Below, one piece after another: positions 1 to 7,110 of a stretch of DNA of 18,022 nt (within the stretch, counting starts at the first letter, position 1; every line of letters starts with the position of its first letter). Origin of the DNA: Sulfurovum sp. (lineage in GTDB: Bacteria; Campylobacterota; Campylobacteria; Campylobacterales; Sulfurovaceae); NCBI GenBank assembly GCA_020726085.1, contig DYTG01000023.1, forward strand, positions 1 to 18,022, in the 5' to 3' direction. The notes under the pieces are model-generated. The model did not search any database, was not told the DNA's origin, and was given only the letters and a program-made list of their open reading frames with translations. The position numbers were made by a program, and so were the translations under genes.

Positions 1-603
1 AGCCCCCCAGTAGAGTCGATAGTTGAGCGTTGCCAAAAATCCAGCACCCAAGCCAAAGAGTAATCCACCGATATGCGTTACCATATCGACATTGGGGAAA
101 AACAAACCTATTCCCAAATTGAGAGCCAAAATAAAGCCTACGTTGTGCATTACCTCTTTAAACTGCCCCATCATAGCGTGGCGGTTGGCGGCAAAAAAGC
201 CCACCGTTGCAGCAAAAATTCCAAAAATAGCCCCCGAAGCTCCGATAATTACGCTAAGGGGATGAAAATAGATAAAGGCTAATGCGCTCCCACAATACCG
301 CTAATAAAATAGATACCTAGGTAGTCAAATCCTCTAAAGTAGCTTTCGATAGTTTGTCCCATAGCAACCAAAGCTACCATATTGAAGCCCAAATACATCA
401 AGCCCCCGTGTAGAAACATCGAAACAGCGATACGATACCACTCCTCTTGAAGCACCACAAAAGGTGGGTAAACTCCTCCTATTTCAATAAGACTTTGGGG
501 TGAAATGTCTAAAAAGCTACCTCCATAAAAAACTATAGAAATACGCCAAGAGATTGATAGCTAGAAGCGTATAGGTAAGAGGGTATCGACCTAGCTCATT
601 CAT
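1..603 (-). pseudogene. Rhomboid-family intramembrane serine protease, two frameshifts, cut by window edge
   Basis: The reverse strand encodes a six-helix rhomboid-type protein split over three frames. From ATG 603-601 the first 27 or so codons (MNELGRYPLTYTLL...) run into a TAG after an A6 run at 527-532. Removing one A joins them to the next frame (GGSFLDISPQSL..., reading from about 524). That frame carries EEWYR and the HGGLMYLGFN segment and stops near 282. A one-base gain or two-base loss at about 281-286 opens the third frame, which holds GASGAIFG with the catalytic-type serine and VDMVTHIGGLLFG with the catalytic-type histidine, and stays open to base 1. Rhomboids cut membrane proteins inside the bilayer. 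The start overlaps the stop of the upstream gene as TAATG, so it was translationally coupled. All family landmarks survive, so inactivation is recent, or one or both shifts are sequencing errors. The 3' end lies outside the window. Confidence 0.82.
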
Positions 604-983
604 TATTGAATAACATCAGCAAAAACGACCCCATCCATGCCTTGAAGTGCGAGTTTGGTAATCTCTTTTTCATCTGAGATGAGTATGAGCAGTTGGGTAT
701 CAAAGAGATAGTGTTGTGCAATGGGTTGAATCATAAAGCCACTCTCCTCTTTGCAAATCACATAGGTAGCTCCCAACTCATTGGCAAAAATCGCCTCTTT
801 GATAGTGCCTACGGGGATAACGTACTCAATGGAGTGCTTGAGACAATATTTTGCCAATTCAATCGACTCCATAAGAGGCTCAAGCAAGGCAATACCACCC
901 ACTTCAATGGATTGAATCTCTTCGATGTTGTAAACCCGATAAAACTTTTTACTCTCTATCCATGGATGTCCAAAAATTTTCAT
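603..983 (-). CDS. Conserved hypothetical protein (126 aa)
   Basis: I do not recognise a named family. The protein starts MKIFGHPWIESKKFYRV, has no signal peptide or membrane span, and alternates hydrophobic strands and helices (YVIPVGTIKEAIFANELGA, LLILISDEKEITKLALQG), ending GMDGVVFADVIQ. The pattern suggests a small soluble alpha/beta protein; that is inference from the sequence pattern only. A good ribosome binding site (AAAGGAAAAAG) precedes the ATG at 983. Its TAA overlaps the ATG of the rhomboid gene by one base (TAATG), so the two are probably co-translated, and it belongs to the minus-strand run that begins with ribA. It is full length with no frameshift. Confidence 0.8.
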   Translation of the reverse strand: MKIFGHPWIESKKFYRVYNIEEIQSIEVGGIALLEPLMESIELAKYCLKHSIEYVIPVGTIKEAIFANELGATYVICKEESGFMIQPIAQHYLFDTQLLILISDEKEITKLALQGMDGVVFADVIQ

Positions 984-1095
984 AACTTTTTCCTTTGGTG
1001 TTATTTTTATGGCGTCGCCAAAAACCTAGATTGCTTCACAATGTTGTCAAGGATAAAGCCAAAGTAATCTAAGATAGAGTTTTTAGAGATACCCT

Positions 1096-1317
1096 TTAAA
1101 CTTTGTTGGCACACTCTCGTGAGCAGTAGTAGTTGCCTTTGACGATGATAGCCTCTTTGGTGGTGACAAAAGTAGAACAGGTTTGGCACTCCACAAGGGT
1201 ATCTTCTTCAAGCTTTTTCTCTTCTTTGGTTTTAAGTTTGAGATTGGGAAATTTACCACCCAAAAACTTATAACTACCGTAAAGAACAATGGCTAAAAAG
1301 ATGAATTTTATTATCAT
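1096..1317 (-). CDS. PP0621-family protein, membrane-anchored with four-cysteine motif
   Basis: A 73-residue protein. Residues 3-20 form a single N-terminal hydrophobic helix (IKFIFLAIVLYGSYKFLG), followed by a charged K/E-rich linker and a C-terminal cysteine cluster: CQTC at about 44-47 and CSREC at about 65-69. This layout (anchor, linker, CxxC...CxxxC near the C-terminus with YYCS) matches the PP0621 family of small proteins with a putative zinc-binding ribbon; its function is not established. The ATG overlaps the rsmG stop by four bases (ATGA), so it is translationally coupled to rsmG. In many proteobacteria this family sits beside genes of other functions, so the context here says little about its role. 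Confidence 0.8.
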   Translation of the reverse strand: MIIKFIFLAIVLYGSYKFLGGKFPNLKLKTKEEKKLEEDTLVECQTCSTFVTTKEAIIVKGNYYCSRECANKV

Positions 1318-1898
1318 TTGCGACTCTTTATATAGAGATAGTTGCGTTGGTCTTTTTGAACTATATCATAATCTAACTGATTTTTTAGACTCTTAACCTC
1401 ATCAAATAAACGATTGCCTTTGTAGAAAAGATAGCGGCTTTGCGTATTGGCTAGATGCTCGGTAAGATTGAGAAGCATTTGGGTATTGGTAACGGCTCGT
1501 GAGGTGATGAGTTCAAAAGGTTCATGCACCAAATCCTCTACACGTTTGGCAACGACGGTGACATTATCAAGCCCCAAAGTGGCATATTTCAAAAACGCCA
1601 CCCGTTTGTGTAGCGGTTCGCACAATATTACTTGAGTTTGTTCTAGCACAATAGCCAAAAGCAAGGCAGGAAATCCAGCACCGCTACCAACATCAAGCAG
1701 TGTCTGGGGAGTCTCTATGAAAGTAATTGGATAGAGCGAATCGAGGATATTTTTATAGATTGTTTCTATATCTTTGGCTCCTGTGAGATTGTGAATGCGG
1801 TTCCACTCATGGAGCGTTTGGGCAAAGGTTTCAAGCTTTTGGATTTGGGCATCATGAAGCTCTATTTGGTTGGATTGAAGCAGTTGTGAGAGTCTCAT
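1314..1898 (-). CDS. rsmG: 16S rRNA (guanine-N7)-methyltransferase RsmG
   Basis: RsmG (GidB) methylates N7 of G527 (E. coli numbering) in 16S rRNA, using S-adenosylmethionine, in the cytosol. Visible family landmarks are the SAM-binding glycine loop LLDVGSGAGFPALLLAI (about residues 68-84 from the chosen start), the preceding ILDSLYPI segment, EPLHKRVAFLK and the conserved ITSRAV near residue 131. I chose the ATG at 1898 (MRLSQLLQ, 194 aa) rather than an upstream in-frame ATG at 1931. The 1898 start gives the usual length and a four-base ATGA overlap with the ribA stop, while the longer form adds 11 non-conserved residues inside ribA. Loss of this enzyme is known to give low-level streptomycin resistance in several bacteria. 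The gene is intact and co-transcribed with ribA. Confidence 0.96.
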   Translation of the reverse strand: MRLSQLLQSNQIELHDAQIQKLETFAQTLHEWNRIHNLTGAKDIETIYKNILDSLYPITFIETPQTLLDVGSGAGFPALLLAIVLEQTQVILCEPLHKRVAFLKYATLGLDNVTVVAKRVEDLVHEPFELITSRAVTNTQMLLNLTEHLANTQSRYLFYKGNRLFDEVKSLKNQLDYDIVQKDQRNYLYIKSRK

Positions 1899-2473
1899 AG
1901 CAGGTGTCCCATGAAGCTTTTTTTGACCCAAAGGTAGTTTTGGTTGAAAGGATTGGCATCAATTTTGATCTCCAAACGCTCTACTATCTCTACCGATTGA
2001 AGCGAGTTGATTTTGGTAGGATTGTTGGTCAAAAGATTGATGCGTTTGATGTCAAAATAATTCAAAATAAACTCAACAATATCATAAGTACGCTCATCGG
2101 CTTCAAATCCCAATTGGTGATTGGCTTGTATCGTATCGAGTCCGTTATCTTGCAAAGCATAGGCATTGACTTTGTTAAAAAGTCCGATATTTCGTCCCTC
2201 TTGGCGGTGATAGATGAGCATACCGCCGTGTTGGCTGATGTATTTAAGGGCATAATGCAACTGCTCCCCGCAATCGCACTTAAGCGAACCTAAAACATCG
2301 CCCGTAAGGCATTCGGAGTGGATACGCACATTGGGCGTGGTGGGTAACTCTTGGGTAAAGACGACTAGATGTTCACGTCTATCATGGAGGAGTTGCTCTT
2401 TAAACGATTGTATCTTAAAATTGCCGTATTGTGTTGGCAAATTGGCTATGTTGGAAATCTCTATATTTTTCAT
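1895..2473 (-). CDS. ribA: GTP cyclohydrolase II (riboflavin synthesis)
   Basis: RibA converts GTP to 2,5-diamino-6-ribosylamino-4-pyrimidinone 5'-phosphate, formate and pyrophosphate, the first step of riboflavin synthesis. The 192-aa protein has the normal length of a stand-alone GCH II. The zinc site ECLTGDVLGSLKCDCGEQL gives Cys55, Cys66 and Cys68; the phosphate-binding stretch is YHRQEGRNIGL (about 88-98); the catalytic region is GFEADERTYD with Asp126 and Arg128; LLTNNP lies near 147-152. The start at 2473 matches the conserved ISNIANLPT N-terminus. A TATAAT box ends only six bases before the ATG and there is no clear ribosome binding site, so the message may be leaderless. It is the first gene of the ribA-rsmG-PP0621-hypothetical-rhomboid run. 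Confidence 0.97.
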   Translation of the reverse strand: MKNIEISNIANLPTQYGNFKIQSFKEQLLHDRREHLVVFTQELPTTPNVRIHSECLTGDVLGSLKCDCGEQLHYALKYISQHGGMLIYHRQEGRNIGLFNKVNAYALQDNGLDTIQANHQLGFEADERTYDIVEFILNYFDIKRINLLTNNPTKINSLQSVEIVERLEIKIDANPFNQNYLWVKKSFMGHLL

Positions 2474-2479
2474 TTGGCA

Positions 2480-2485
2480 ATTATA
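2480..2485 (-). promoter_or_regulatory. Putative -10 box for ribA
   Basis: On the minus strand TATAAT occurs at 2485-2480, with only six bases (2479-2474) before the ribA ATG. No convincing -35 is visible 16-18 bases upstream; -35 elements are typically weak in Campylobacterota. Transcription from this box would start at or within a base or two of the ATG. Confidence 0.5.
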
Positions 2486-2540
2486 GCAAAGGATGCTAAA
2501 TAGTAGCTCACATTCGAGAAGAGTTGAATTGAAAAGTGGG

Positions 2541-2546
2541 TATAAT
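2541..2546 (+). promoter_or_regulatory. Putative -10 box for the Cache sensor gene
   Basis: A perfect TATAAT lies 30 bases upstream of the ATG at 2577, with an AGAGG ribosome binding site between them (about 2563-2567). No good -35 hexamer is visible. Confidence 0.5.
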
Positions 2547-2576
2547 ATTTCTCAGAAAGACTAGAGGTTATTTACG

Positions 2577-3575
2577 ATGTTTAAACGATTATCAACGCAA
2601 ACCAAAACCTTTATTTTTGTTACCGTCGTAGTTTTCTCATTTACGGCTATTTTAATTAGAAGCTTTGATGTTTTTTTAGAGCATCAACATCGCTTTATGC
2701 ATACAAGAAGCTATCAGCATATTAATATTTTTTATAATTATGTGTTAAATGAGTATCAGCTCTCCACAGAACGCATGGTGCGTCGTCTTCAAAGTCCCGA
2801 TACACTTGAAGCATTCGCTACGCATAATCGACATAGACTCTATGAGCTAACCTTTCCTATTTGGGATAGTTTCAAGCAAGACGAACACCACTCCAATGTC
2901 ATTCATTATCATCTGCCCAATGGTAACTCCTTTTTGCGTATGCATGAACCCGATAAATACGATGATAATATCTCCGCCCTAAGAGTCGCATTGCGTCATA
3001 TTCATCAGCATCAAGAACCTATTGTGGGGTTTGAAAAAGGGGTTTACGCTCTAGCCTATCGCACTTTTACTCCTCTTTTTTATGATAATCGCTATATCGG
3101 CGCTGTTGAGTTTGGCACACGTCCCGATTATATTTTGGATCGCTTTCAAAAATCCTACGATTTGCAAGGTATGATTTTTGTTCAAAAAAATGCACTAAAT
3201 CTCTACCAAGAACAAGATATTGCTCCCCTCTCTATTGGAAACTATACTTTACAATTTAGCAATTTAAGCAAACACGACGATTTGATTCATCAGCTTCAAA
3301 CTATTCATTATGGCTTTGATAATATTTACGGTTTAGAAATCAAAGATAAAATATACAATCTCTACAGTTTTGATATGAAAGATTTTCAAAATGTTGCTAT
3401 TGCCAAAATAATTATCATAGAAGATGTAACCATGATCTATAACAACATTGATGAACACCTCCAATTGATGCACTTTGTTATCAATCTTATGAGAATTTTG
3501 ATTTTGGTTATTGTCTATTTTGGTTTTAGACGCATGATGAGAGAACTTAAAAAACACAAACAACCATTACAATAG
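2577..3575 (+). CDS. Membrane sensor with periplasmic Cache-like domain and no output domain
   Basis: A 332-aa protein with two membrane helices (about residues 11-29 and 298-317) enclosing a periplasmic domain of roughly 265 residues. The domain contains FLRMHEPDKYDDNISALR (about 119-136), GFEKGVYALAYRTFTPLFYDNRYIGAVEFG (about 151-180) and WDSFK, the pattern of the double-Cache type 3 group of ligand-sensing domains. The proximal part is histidine-rich (QHRFMHTRSYQH, RHIHQHQ). In Campylobacterota such domains normally precede a GGDEF, histidine kinase or methyl-accepting domain, but here only a basic tail of about 15 residues follows helix 2 and then a clean TAA. The intergenic DNA before ffh holds no remnant of an effector domain. 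It stands alone between divergent ribA and ffh. The domain call is moderately sure; ligand and partner are unknown. Confidence 0.78.
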   Translation: MFKRLSTQTKTFIFVTVVVFSFTAILIRSFDVFLEHQHRFMHTRSYQHINIFYNYVLNEYQLSTERMVRRLQSPDTLEAFATHNRHRLYELTFPIWDSFKQDEHHSNVIHYHLPNGNSFLRMHEPDKYDDNISALRVALRHIHQHQEPIVGFEKGVYALAYRTFTPLFYDNRYIGAVEFGTRPDYILDRFQKSYDLQGMIFVQKNALNLYQEQDIAPLSIGNYTLQFSNLSKHDDLIHQLQTIHYGFDNIYGLEIKDKIYNLYSFDMKDFQNVAIAKIIIIEDVTMIYNNIDEHLQLMHFVINLMRILILVIVYFGFRRMMRELKKHKQPLQ

Positions 3576-3612
3576 CATCATAGCCAATTATTTGTATCTG
3601 TAAAATTCAAAA

Positions 3613-3642
3613 TTGAGAAGTTAAGTATTTTTTGGATAAAAT
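3613..3642 (+). promoter_or_regulatory. Putative sigma-70 promoter of ffh
   Basis: TTGAGA (3613-3618), an 18-base spacer and TAAAAT (3637-3642) lie 27 bases upstream of the ffh ATG. A GAGAGGGAG ribosome binding site follows at about 3656-3664. Confidence 0.45.
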
Positions 3643-3669
3643 CTTATCTTTAATAGAGAGGGAGTTTGT

Positions 3670-5013
3670 ATGTTTGATACCTTAACGGATAGTTTTAAAA
3701 ATGCCATAAGTAAAATTCGTTTTCAAGATGATGAAAAAGCCTTGAAAAAGGCTCTAGGTGAGCTAAAAAAATCGTTGCTCAAGGCCGATGTACATCATAA
3801 AATCGTCAAAGATTTGCTCAGTGTTGTAGAGATTGAAACCAAAAAAGTTGGGATTGGCAAAGATCAATTCCTCAAAGCATTGCACAATGAGCTAGTCGAT
3901 ATTCTCACCGTGCATGGCAATCAAGGATTTGTTTTTGCCCCTCAACCCCCAACGGTTGTGCTTATGATTGGTTTGCAAGGGAGTGGAAAGACGACAACTA
4001 CGGGAAAACTTGCCTACTTTCTCAAAGAGCAAAAGAAAAAAAAGGTACTCGTTGTCGCCGCCGACCTTCAAAGACTCGCAGCCGTTGAACAGTTGCGTCA
4101 AATCACTGCTCAAATCGATGTCGCACTCGTAGCCGATGAAGCCAAAAAACCCCAAGAGCTTATCAAAGAGGCGCTCCAAAAAGCCCAAAAAGAGCTTTAC
4201 GATGTCGTACTTATCGATACTGCAGGACGTTTGGCAATCGATGATGCCCTTATGCGTGAACTAGCCTCTATCAAAGCAATTGCCGCACCCCATGAACTCT
4301 TCTACGTCGCCGATGCCATGACGGGGCAAGATGCTATTCGTACCGCTACGAGCTTCAAAGAGCAAATTGGTATTACAGGGGTAGTATTGAGTAAATTTGA
4401 TGGCGATAGCAAAGGGGGCGTGGCTCTAGGACTTGCCAAACAAGTGGGTGTGCCTTTGCGTTTTATTGGTTCGGGCGAAAAGATGCCCGATTTGGATCAG
4501 TTTCTACCCGATAGAATCGTCAAACGACTCATGGGTGCGGGAGATATTGAATCACTTGCCGAAAAGACCGCTGCGATTATCGACGAAAAAGAGGCGAAAA
4601 AGATTACCGCAAAGATTAAAAAAGGGGAGTTTAACTTCAATGACTTCCTCAATCAAATGGAGCAGATGAAAAAGATAGGCTCTATGAAATCGATGCTTAG
4701 CATGATACCAGGCATGAGTGGTATTGCCAAACAGCTAGGCGATATGGATTTTGACACCTCCTCTGAAGTCAAAGCTATCAAAGCGATGATATCCTCTATG
4801 ACTCCCAAAGAGCGTGAAAATCCCGATTTGCTCAACAACTCTCGCAAACGCCGTATCGCTACAGGAGCGGGACTAGGACAAGTGCAAGTCAATCGCATTA
4901 TGAAACAGTTTAAAAACGCTTCCAAAATGGCAAAAAAACTCTCAGGCAAAAACGGTATGCGACAAATGCAAGATATTATGGCTCAAATGCAAGGTGCTAA
5001 ATTTCCACGCTAA
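3670..5013 (+). CDS. ffh: Signal recognition particle GTPase Ffh (SRP54)
   Basis: Ffh binds 4.5S RNA and the hydrophobic signals of nascent membrane proteins, and delivers ribosomes to FtsY. Domain order: N helical bundle (1-90); GTPase with P-loop GLQGSGKTTTTGK (about 101-113), ADLQR (131-135), DTAGRL (183-188) and SKFDGDSKGG (241-250); then the methionine-rich M domain (about 300-447) with SMIPGMSG and the RNA-binding SRKRRIATGAG. At 447 aa it is normal length. The usual DxxRPAA motif reads DLQRLAA and TKLDGD reads SKFDGD; both look like lineage variants, not damage. In many Campylobacterota ffh lies directly ahead of rpsP in the same direction. Here it is on the opposite strand, about 6 kb from rpsP. 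Its stop overlaps the stop of the convergent membrane gene by four bases. Confidence 0.98.
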   Translation: MFDTLTDSFKNAISKIRFQDDEKALKKALGELKKSLLKADVHHKIVKDLLSVVEIETKKVGIGKDQFLKALHNELVDILTVHGNQGFVFAPQPPTVVLMIGLQGSGKTTTTGKLAYFLKEQKKKKVLVVAADLQRLAAVEQLRQITAQIDVALVADEAKKPQELIKEALQKAQKELYDVVLIDTAGRLAIDDALMRELASIKAIAAPHELFYVADAMTGQDAIRTATSFKEQIGITGVVLSKFDGDSKGGVALGLAKQVGVPLRFIGSGEKMPDLDQFLPDRIVKRLMGAGDIESLAEKTAAIIDEKEAKKITAKIKKGEFNFNDFLNQMEQMKKIGSMKSMLSMIPGMSGIAKQLGDMDFDTSSEVKAIKAMISSMTPKERENPDLLNNSRKRRIATGAGLGQVQVNRIMKQFKNASKMAKKLSGKNGMRQMQDIMAQMQGAKFPR

Positions 5014-6029
5014 GCATTGATGGGGTTGGCTCTATTGAGAGTTGCTTTACCTTTTTTGTTTTGTTTGATTTTTTGGTAAATGGTTGGATTTTGGTTGCGT
5101 TTGTGGGCTATTTTTTGGACAATAGAGAGGTTGGTATAGGGTTGTGTGAGCGATTGCCAGTAGATTTTTCGCTTTCTAATGATGGTTTGATGCAAATTGA
5201 TACGGTTGGCTCTTCGTTGGAGTATGGCTTGATGGCTTGATTTGATTTGCGTATTGGTAAGTTTGCGAATTTTACGCTGTATTTTACGCACCAAAATAGC
5301 CAAAAGGTGCTTGATGGGTAGGTGCAAAAATCGCTCCAAAACGCTCTCAAGTACCCTAAATACCACCAAAAATATATCGTAAATTTTGGCAAACCAACGC
5401 TTAAAAGTAGGGATTTTTTCAAGCAACTCAATAAGCCATGAGAAGATAAGGATTTCTATCAATGGGGCGATGAAGCTATTCCATAGATAGTCGTTAAAAA
5501 AGTACGCCGTAGTCGCCCCGATTTTGAGAAATACCGCCAACAAAAAGCTCCACATTCGTGCTAGTAGTACTTTAAACGCCAAAAAAAGACCCATAAATTT
5601 GGTCACGACACTAAGCGAAGCGATAAAGGCAAAGAGGGCAATGACTTTTTGCATGATAGGAGAGCGTTTGAAAAGATGGATAAAATAGGCTTTAATGATG
5701 GTCATTTCATCTTTGAGATGACGCAAAAAGTGTTTTTTGAAATTGTAAATAATAATCTTTTCAGTGATATAGCGTTTGCCAAGTCCTATGGTGGTAAGTA
5801 GGGCAATTTTTTTCATAAATGCCAATAGGATAAATTTGCCATTGATAAGAAAAAAAGAGACGATAAACGAGACAATATGCGTTTCGACAAAGAAAAAAGA
5901 GCGTATTACCAAAGCAACCACAAACGTACGACTTTGCTCAAAAAGCAGAGGAATAGCAAGAAGTACCGCTACCCCAAAGATGATATAGAGGGCTTTGTTA
6001 CTCTTTGGTTTGAGTCGGGTTCGTCTCAT
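5010..6029 (-). CDS. Polytopic membrane protein with basic C-terminus, function unknown
   Basis: A 339-aa protein I do not recognise. A basic N-terminus (MRRTRLKPKSNK) precedes a strong hydrophobic helix (about 13-30). Further hydrophobic segments lie near 35-60, 61-80, 128-162 and 163-205. The last 100 or so residues are strongly basic (VRKIQRKIRKL, ILQRRANRI, IIRKRKIYW, KQNKKGKA), suggesting a cytoplasmic nucleic-acid- or phospholipid-contacting tail; that is inference. The ATG at 6029 lies 32 bases inside the end of the upstream membrane gene, so the two are translationally coupled. It ends four bases inside the convergent ffh stop. Its place beside the SRP GTPase gene and downstream of rplS could be chance. 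No frameshift is seen. Confidence 0.7.
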   Translation of the reverse strand: MRRTRLKPKSNKALYIIFGVAVLLAIPLLFEQSRTFVVALVIRSFFFVETHIVSFIVSFFLINGKFILLAFMKKIALLTTIGLGKRYITEKIIIYNFKKHFLRHLKDEMTIIKAYFIHLFKRSPIMQKVIALFAFIASLSVVTKFMGLFLAFKVLLARMWSFLLAVFLKIGATTAYFFNDYLWNSFIAPLIEILIFSWLIELLEKIPTFKRWFAKIYDIFLVVFRVLESVLERFLHLPIKHLLAILVRKIQRKIRKLTNTQIKSSHQAILQRRANRINLHQTIIRKRKIYWQSLTQPYTNLSIVQKIAHKRNQNPTIYQKIKQNKKGKATLNRANPINA

Positions 6030-6627
6030 GGTCGCTCTTTGGTTGGGGTTTGTTTAGGCTATTTTTGATAGCATGGTAGAGGTGCTTAAATCGCTCCATA
6101 AAACCGCTCTTTTGGGAAAAAAAACGCTCCTTGAAAGCTTTGAACTCTTTTTTGAGCCACTCTTTGGTTTTTTTGAGTGTTTCGATAAGCTCTTGATAGG
6201 TTTGAAGCGATTTGACCCACTTCATCAAAGCGGTGATACGTTTGTACGCCCCCGCCATAAAACCAAATGAGAGCATCTTAAATTTGGTCACTTTAAATAT
6301 CCAAAAGGTAAAAGCAGCCAGTGGAATTTTGGCAATGTAGAGAAATCCGCCCACAAGCAATTGCCCATTGACAAACAAAATCCCCGAGACAATCCCAGCA
6401 GCTTCAACAATCATAAGCAACACCACAAAGATAAACAACGCCACATAAGCGTTTACTTTGGCAAGATGACCCTCAAGGCGTTGCACGAGATTGAGCGCAT
6501 GAAAATAGTTGTAGATAGGTTGTGCAATGCCTTCCCACATAATCTCTTCAAAGATGATAAAAAGCAAAATCAAAACCAGTTGCAACGCATAGAGTATTTT
6601 ATTGAAAAATTGACGAACAAAGTACAT
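5998..6627 (-). CDS. Membrane protein with charged C-terminal helix, function unknown
   Basis: A 209-aa protein, not recognised. It has hydrophobic helices at about 12-32 (LYALQLVLILLFIIFEE), 60-84 (ALFIFVVLLMIVEAAGIV) and 88-112, with a conserved-looking segment FEEIMWEGIAQPIYNYF directly after the first helix. Residues 130-209 form a long, highly charged lysine/glutamate-rich helix, possibly a coiled coil (LIETLKKTKEWLKKEFKAFKERF), ending in a hydrophilic tail. The start at 6627 is the first ATG after the rplS-proximal gap; a weak AGGA lies just upstream. It overlaps the second membrane gene by 32 bases and the pair probably forms one unit, perhaps read through from rplS, since the intervening hairpin lacks a U tract. 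The two proteins share a general hydrophobic-plus-basic layout but I cannot show that they are homologous. Confidence 0.7.
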   Translation of the reverse strand: MYFVRQFFNKILYALQLVLILLFIIFEEIMWEGIAQPIYNYFHALNLVQRLEGHLAKVNAYVALFIFVVLLMIVEAAGIVSGILFVNGQLLVGGFLYIAKIPLAAFTFWIFKVTKFKMLSFGFMAGAYKRITALMKWVKSLQTYQELIETLKKTKEWLKKEFKAFKERFFSQKSGFMERFKHLYHAIKNSLNKPQPKSDHETNPTQTKE

Positions 6628-6719
6628 AATTATCCTAATGTGTTCTATGATTGAAATTTTATCGAAAGTTATTTATAGATAGGATGTGAAGTGGTAAGAT
6701 TTTGTAATGGTTTGGAGTA

Positions 6720-6744
6720 CTTTACGAGGTAAACCCTCATAAAG
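6720..6744 (-). terminator. Hairpin after rplS without U tract
   Basis: On the minus strand, starting seven bases after the rplS stop, CTTTATGAGG-GTTTA-CCTCGTAAAG forms a 10-bp stem (one G-U pair) with a five-base loop. What follows is TACTCC and not a run of U, so it is more likely a message-end or processing hairpin than a strong intrinsic terminator. It ends the translation operon, and the next gene on that strand starts about 90 bases further on. Confidence 0.45.
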
Positions 6745-6750
6745 CGAAGA

Positions 6751-7110
6751 CTATTTTCTTCGTAACTCTTTGATTCTCGCTGCTTTACCTTTGAGATCTC
6801 GAAGATAGAAGAGTTTGGCACGTCTTACACGTCCTCTTCTAAGTACCTCGATAAATTGAATACTATCGGAGTAGATAGGGAAAATTCTCTCAACGCCTAC
6901 ACCGTTAGCACCTACTTTTCGTACCATAAAGGTTTTGCCTGTACCTTCGCCTCGAAGAGAGATACAAAGCCCCTCAAAGTTTTGAATCCTTTGCTTATCA
7001 CCCTCTTTGATCATTACACCTACTCTAAGTGTATCACCTGCTCTAAACTCTGGAATATTTTTGCTCTCCATTTGAGCGTTTTCAAAGTTTTCAATATATT
7101 TATTTCTCAT
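6751..7110 (-). CDS. rplS: 50S ribosomal protein L19
   Basis: A 119-aa protein of standard length. It has the L19 core IPEFRAGDTLRVGVMIKEGDKQRIQNFEG (split as FRAGDTLRVGV, residues about 23-33, and RIQNFEGLCISLRG), the VRKVGANGVGVERIFP segment, and the terminal RRAKLFYLRDLKGKAARIKE. L19 sits at the 30S-50S interface. Its start overlaps the end of trmD by 11 bases, so translation is coupled. It is the last gene of the rpsP-khpA-rimM-trmD-rplS cluster. Confidence 0.98.
   Translation of the reverse strand: MRNKYIENFENAQMESKNIPEFRAGDTLRVGVMIKEGDKQRIQNFEGLCISLRGEGTGKTFMVRKVGANGVGVERIFPIYSDSIQFIEVLRRGRVRRAKLFYLRDLKGKAARIKELRRK

Noticed and set aside
23..282. Plus-strand reading frames at 23-265 and 73-282
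   Set aside because: They are antisense to the rhomboid coding sequence, whose reverse-strand translation carries clear family motifs.
1899..1931. Longer rsmG start at 1931
   Set aside because: It adds 11 residues inside ribA, while the ATG at 1898 gives normal length and an ATGA overlap.
4060..4090. Ffh motif DLQRLAA in place of the usual DxxRPAA as a sign of damage
   Set aside because: The rest of the GTPase and M domain is intact and the change looks like a lineage variant.
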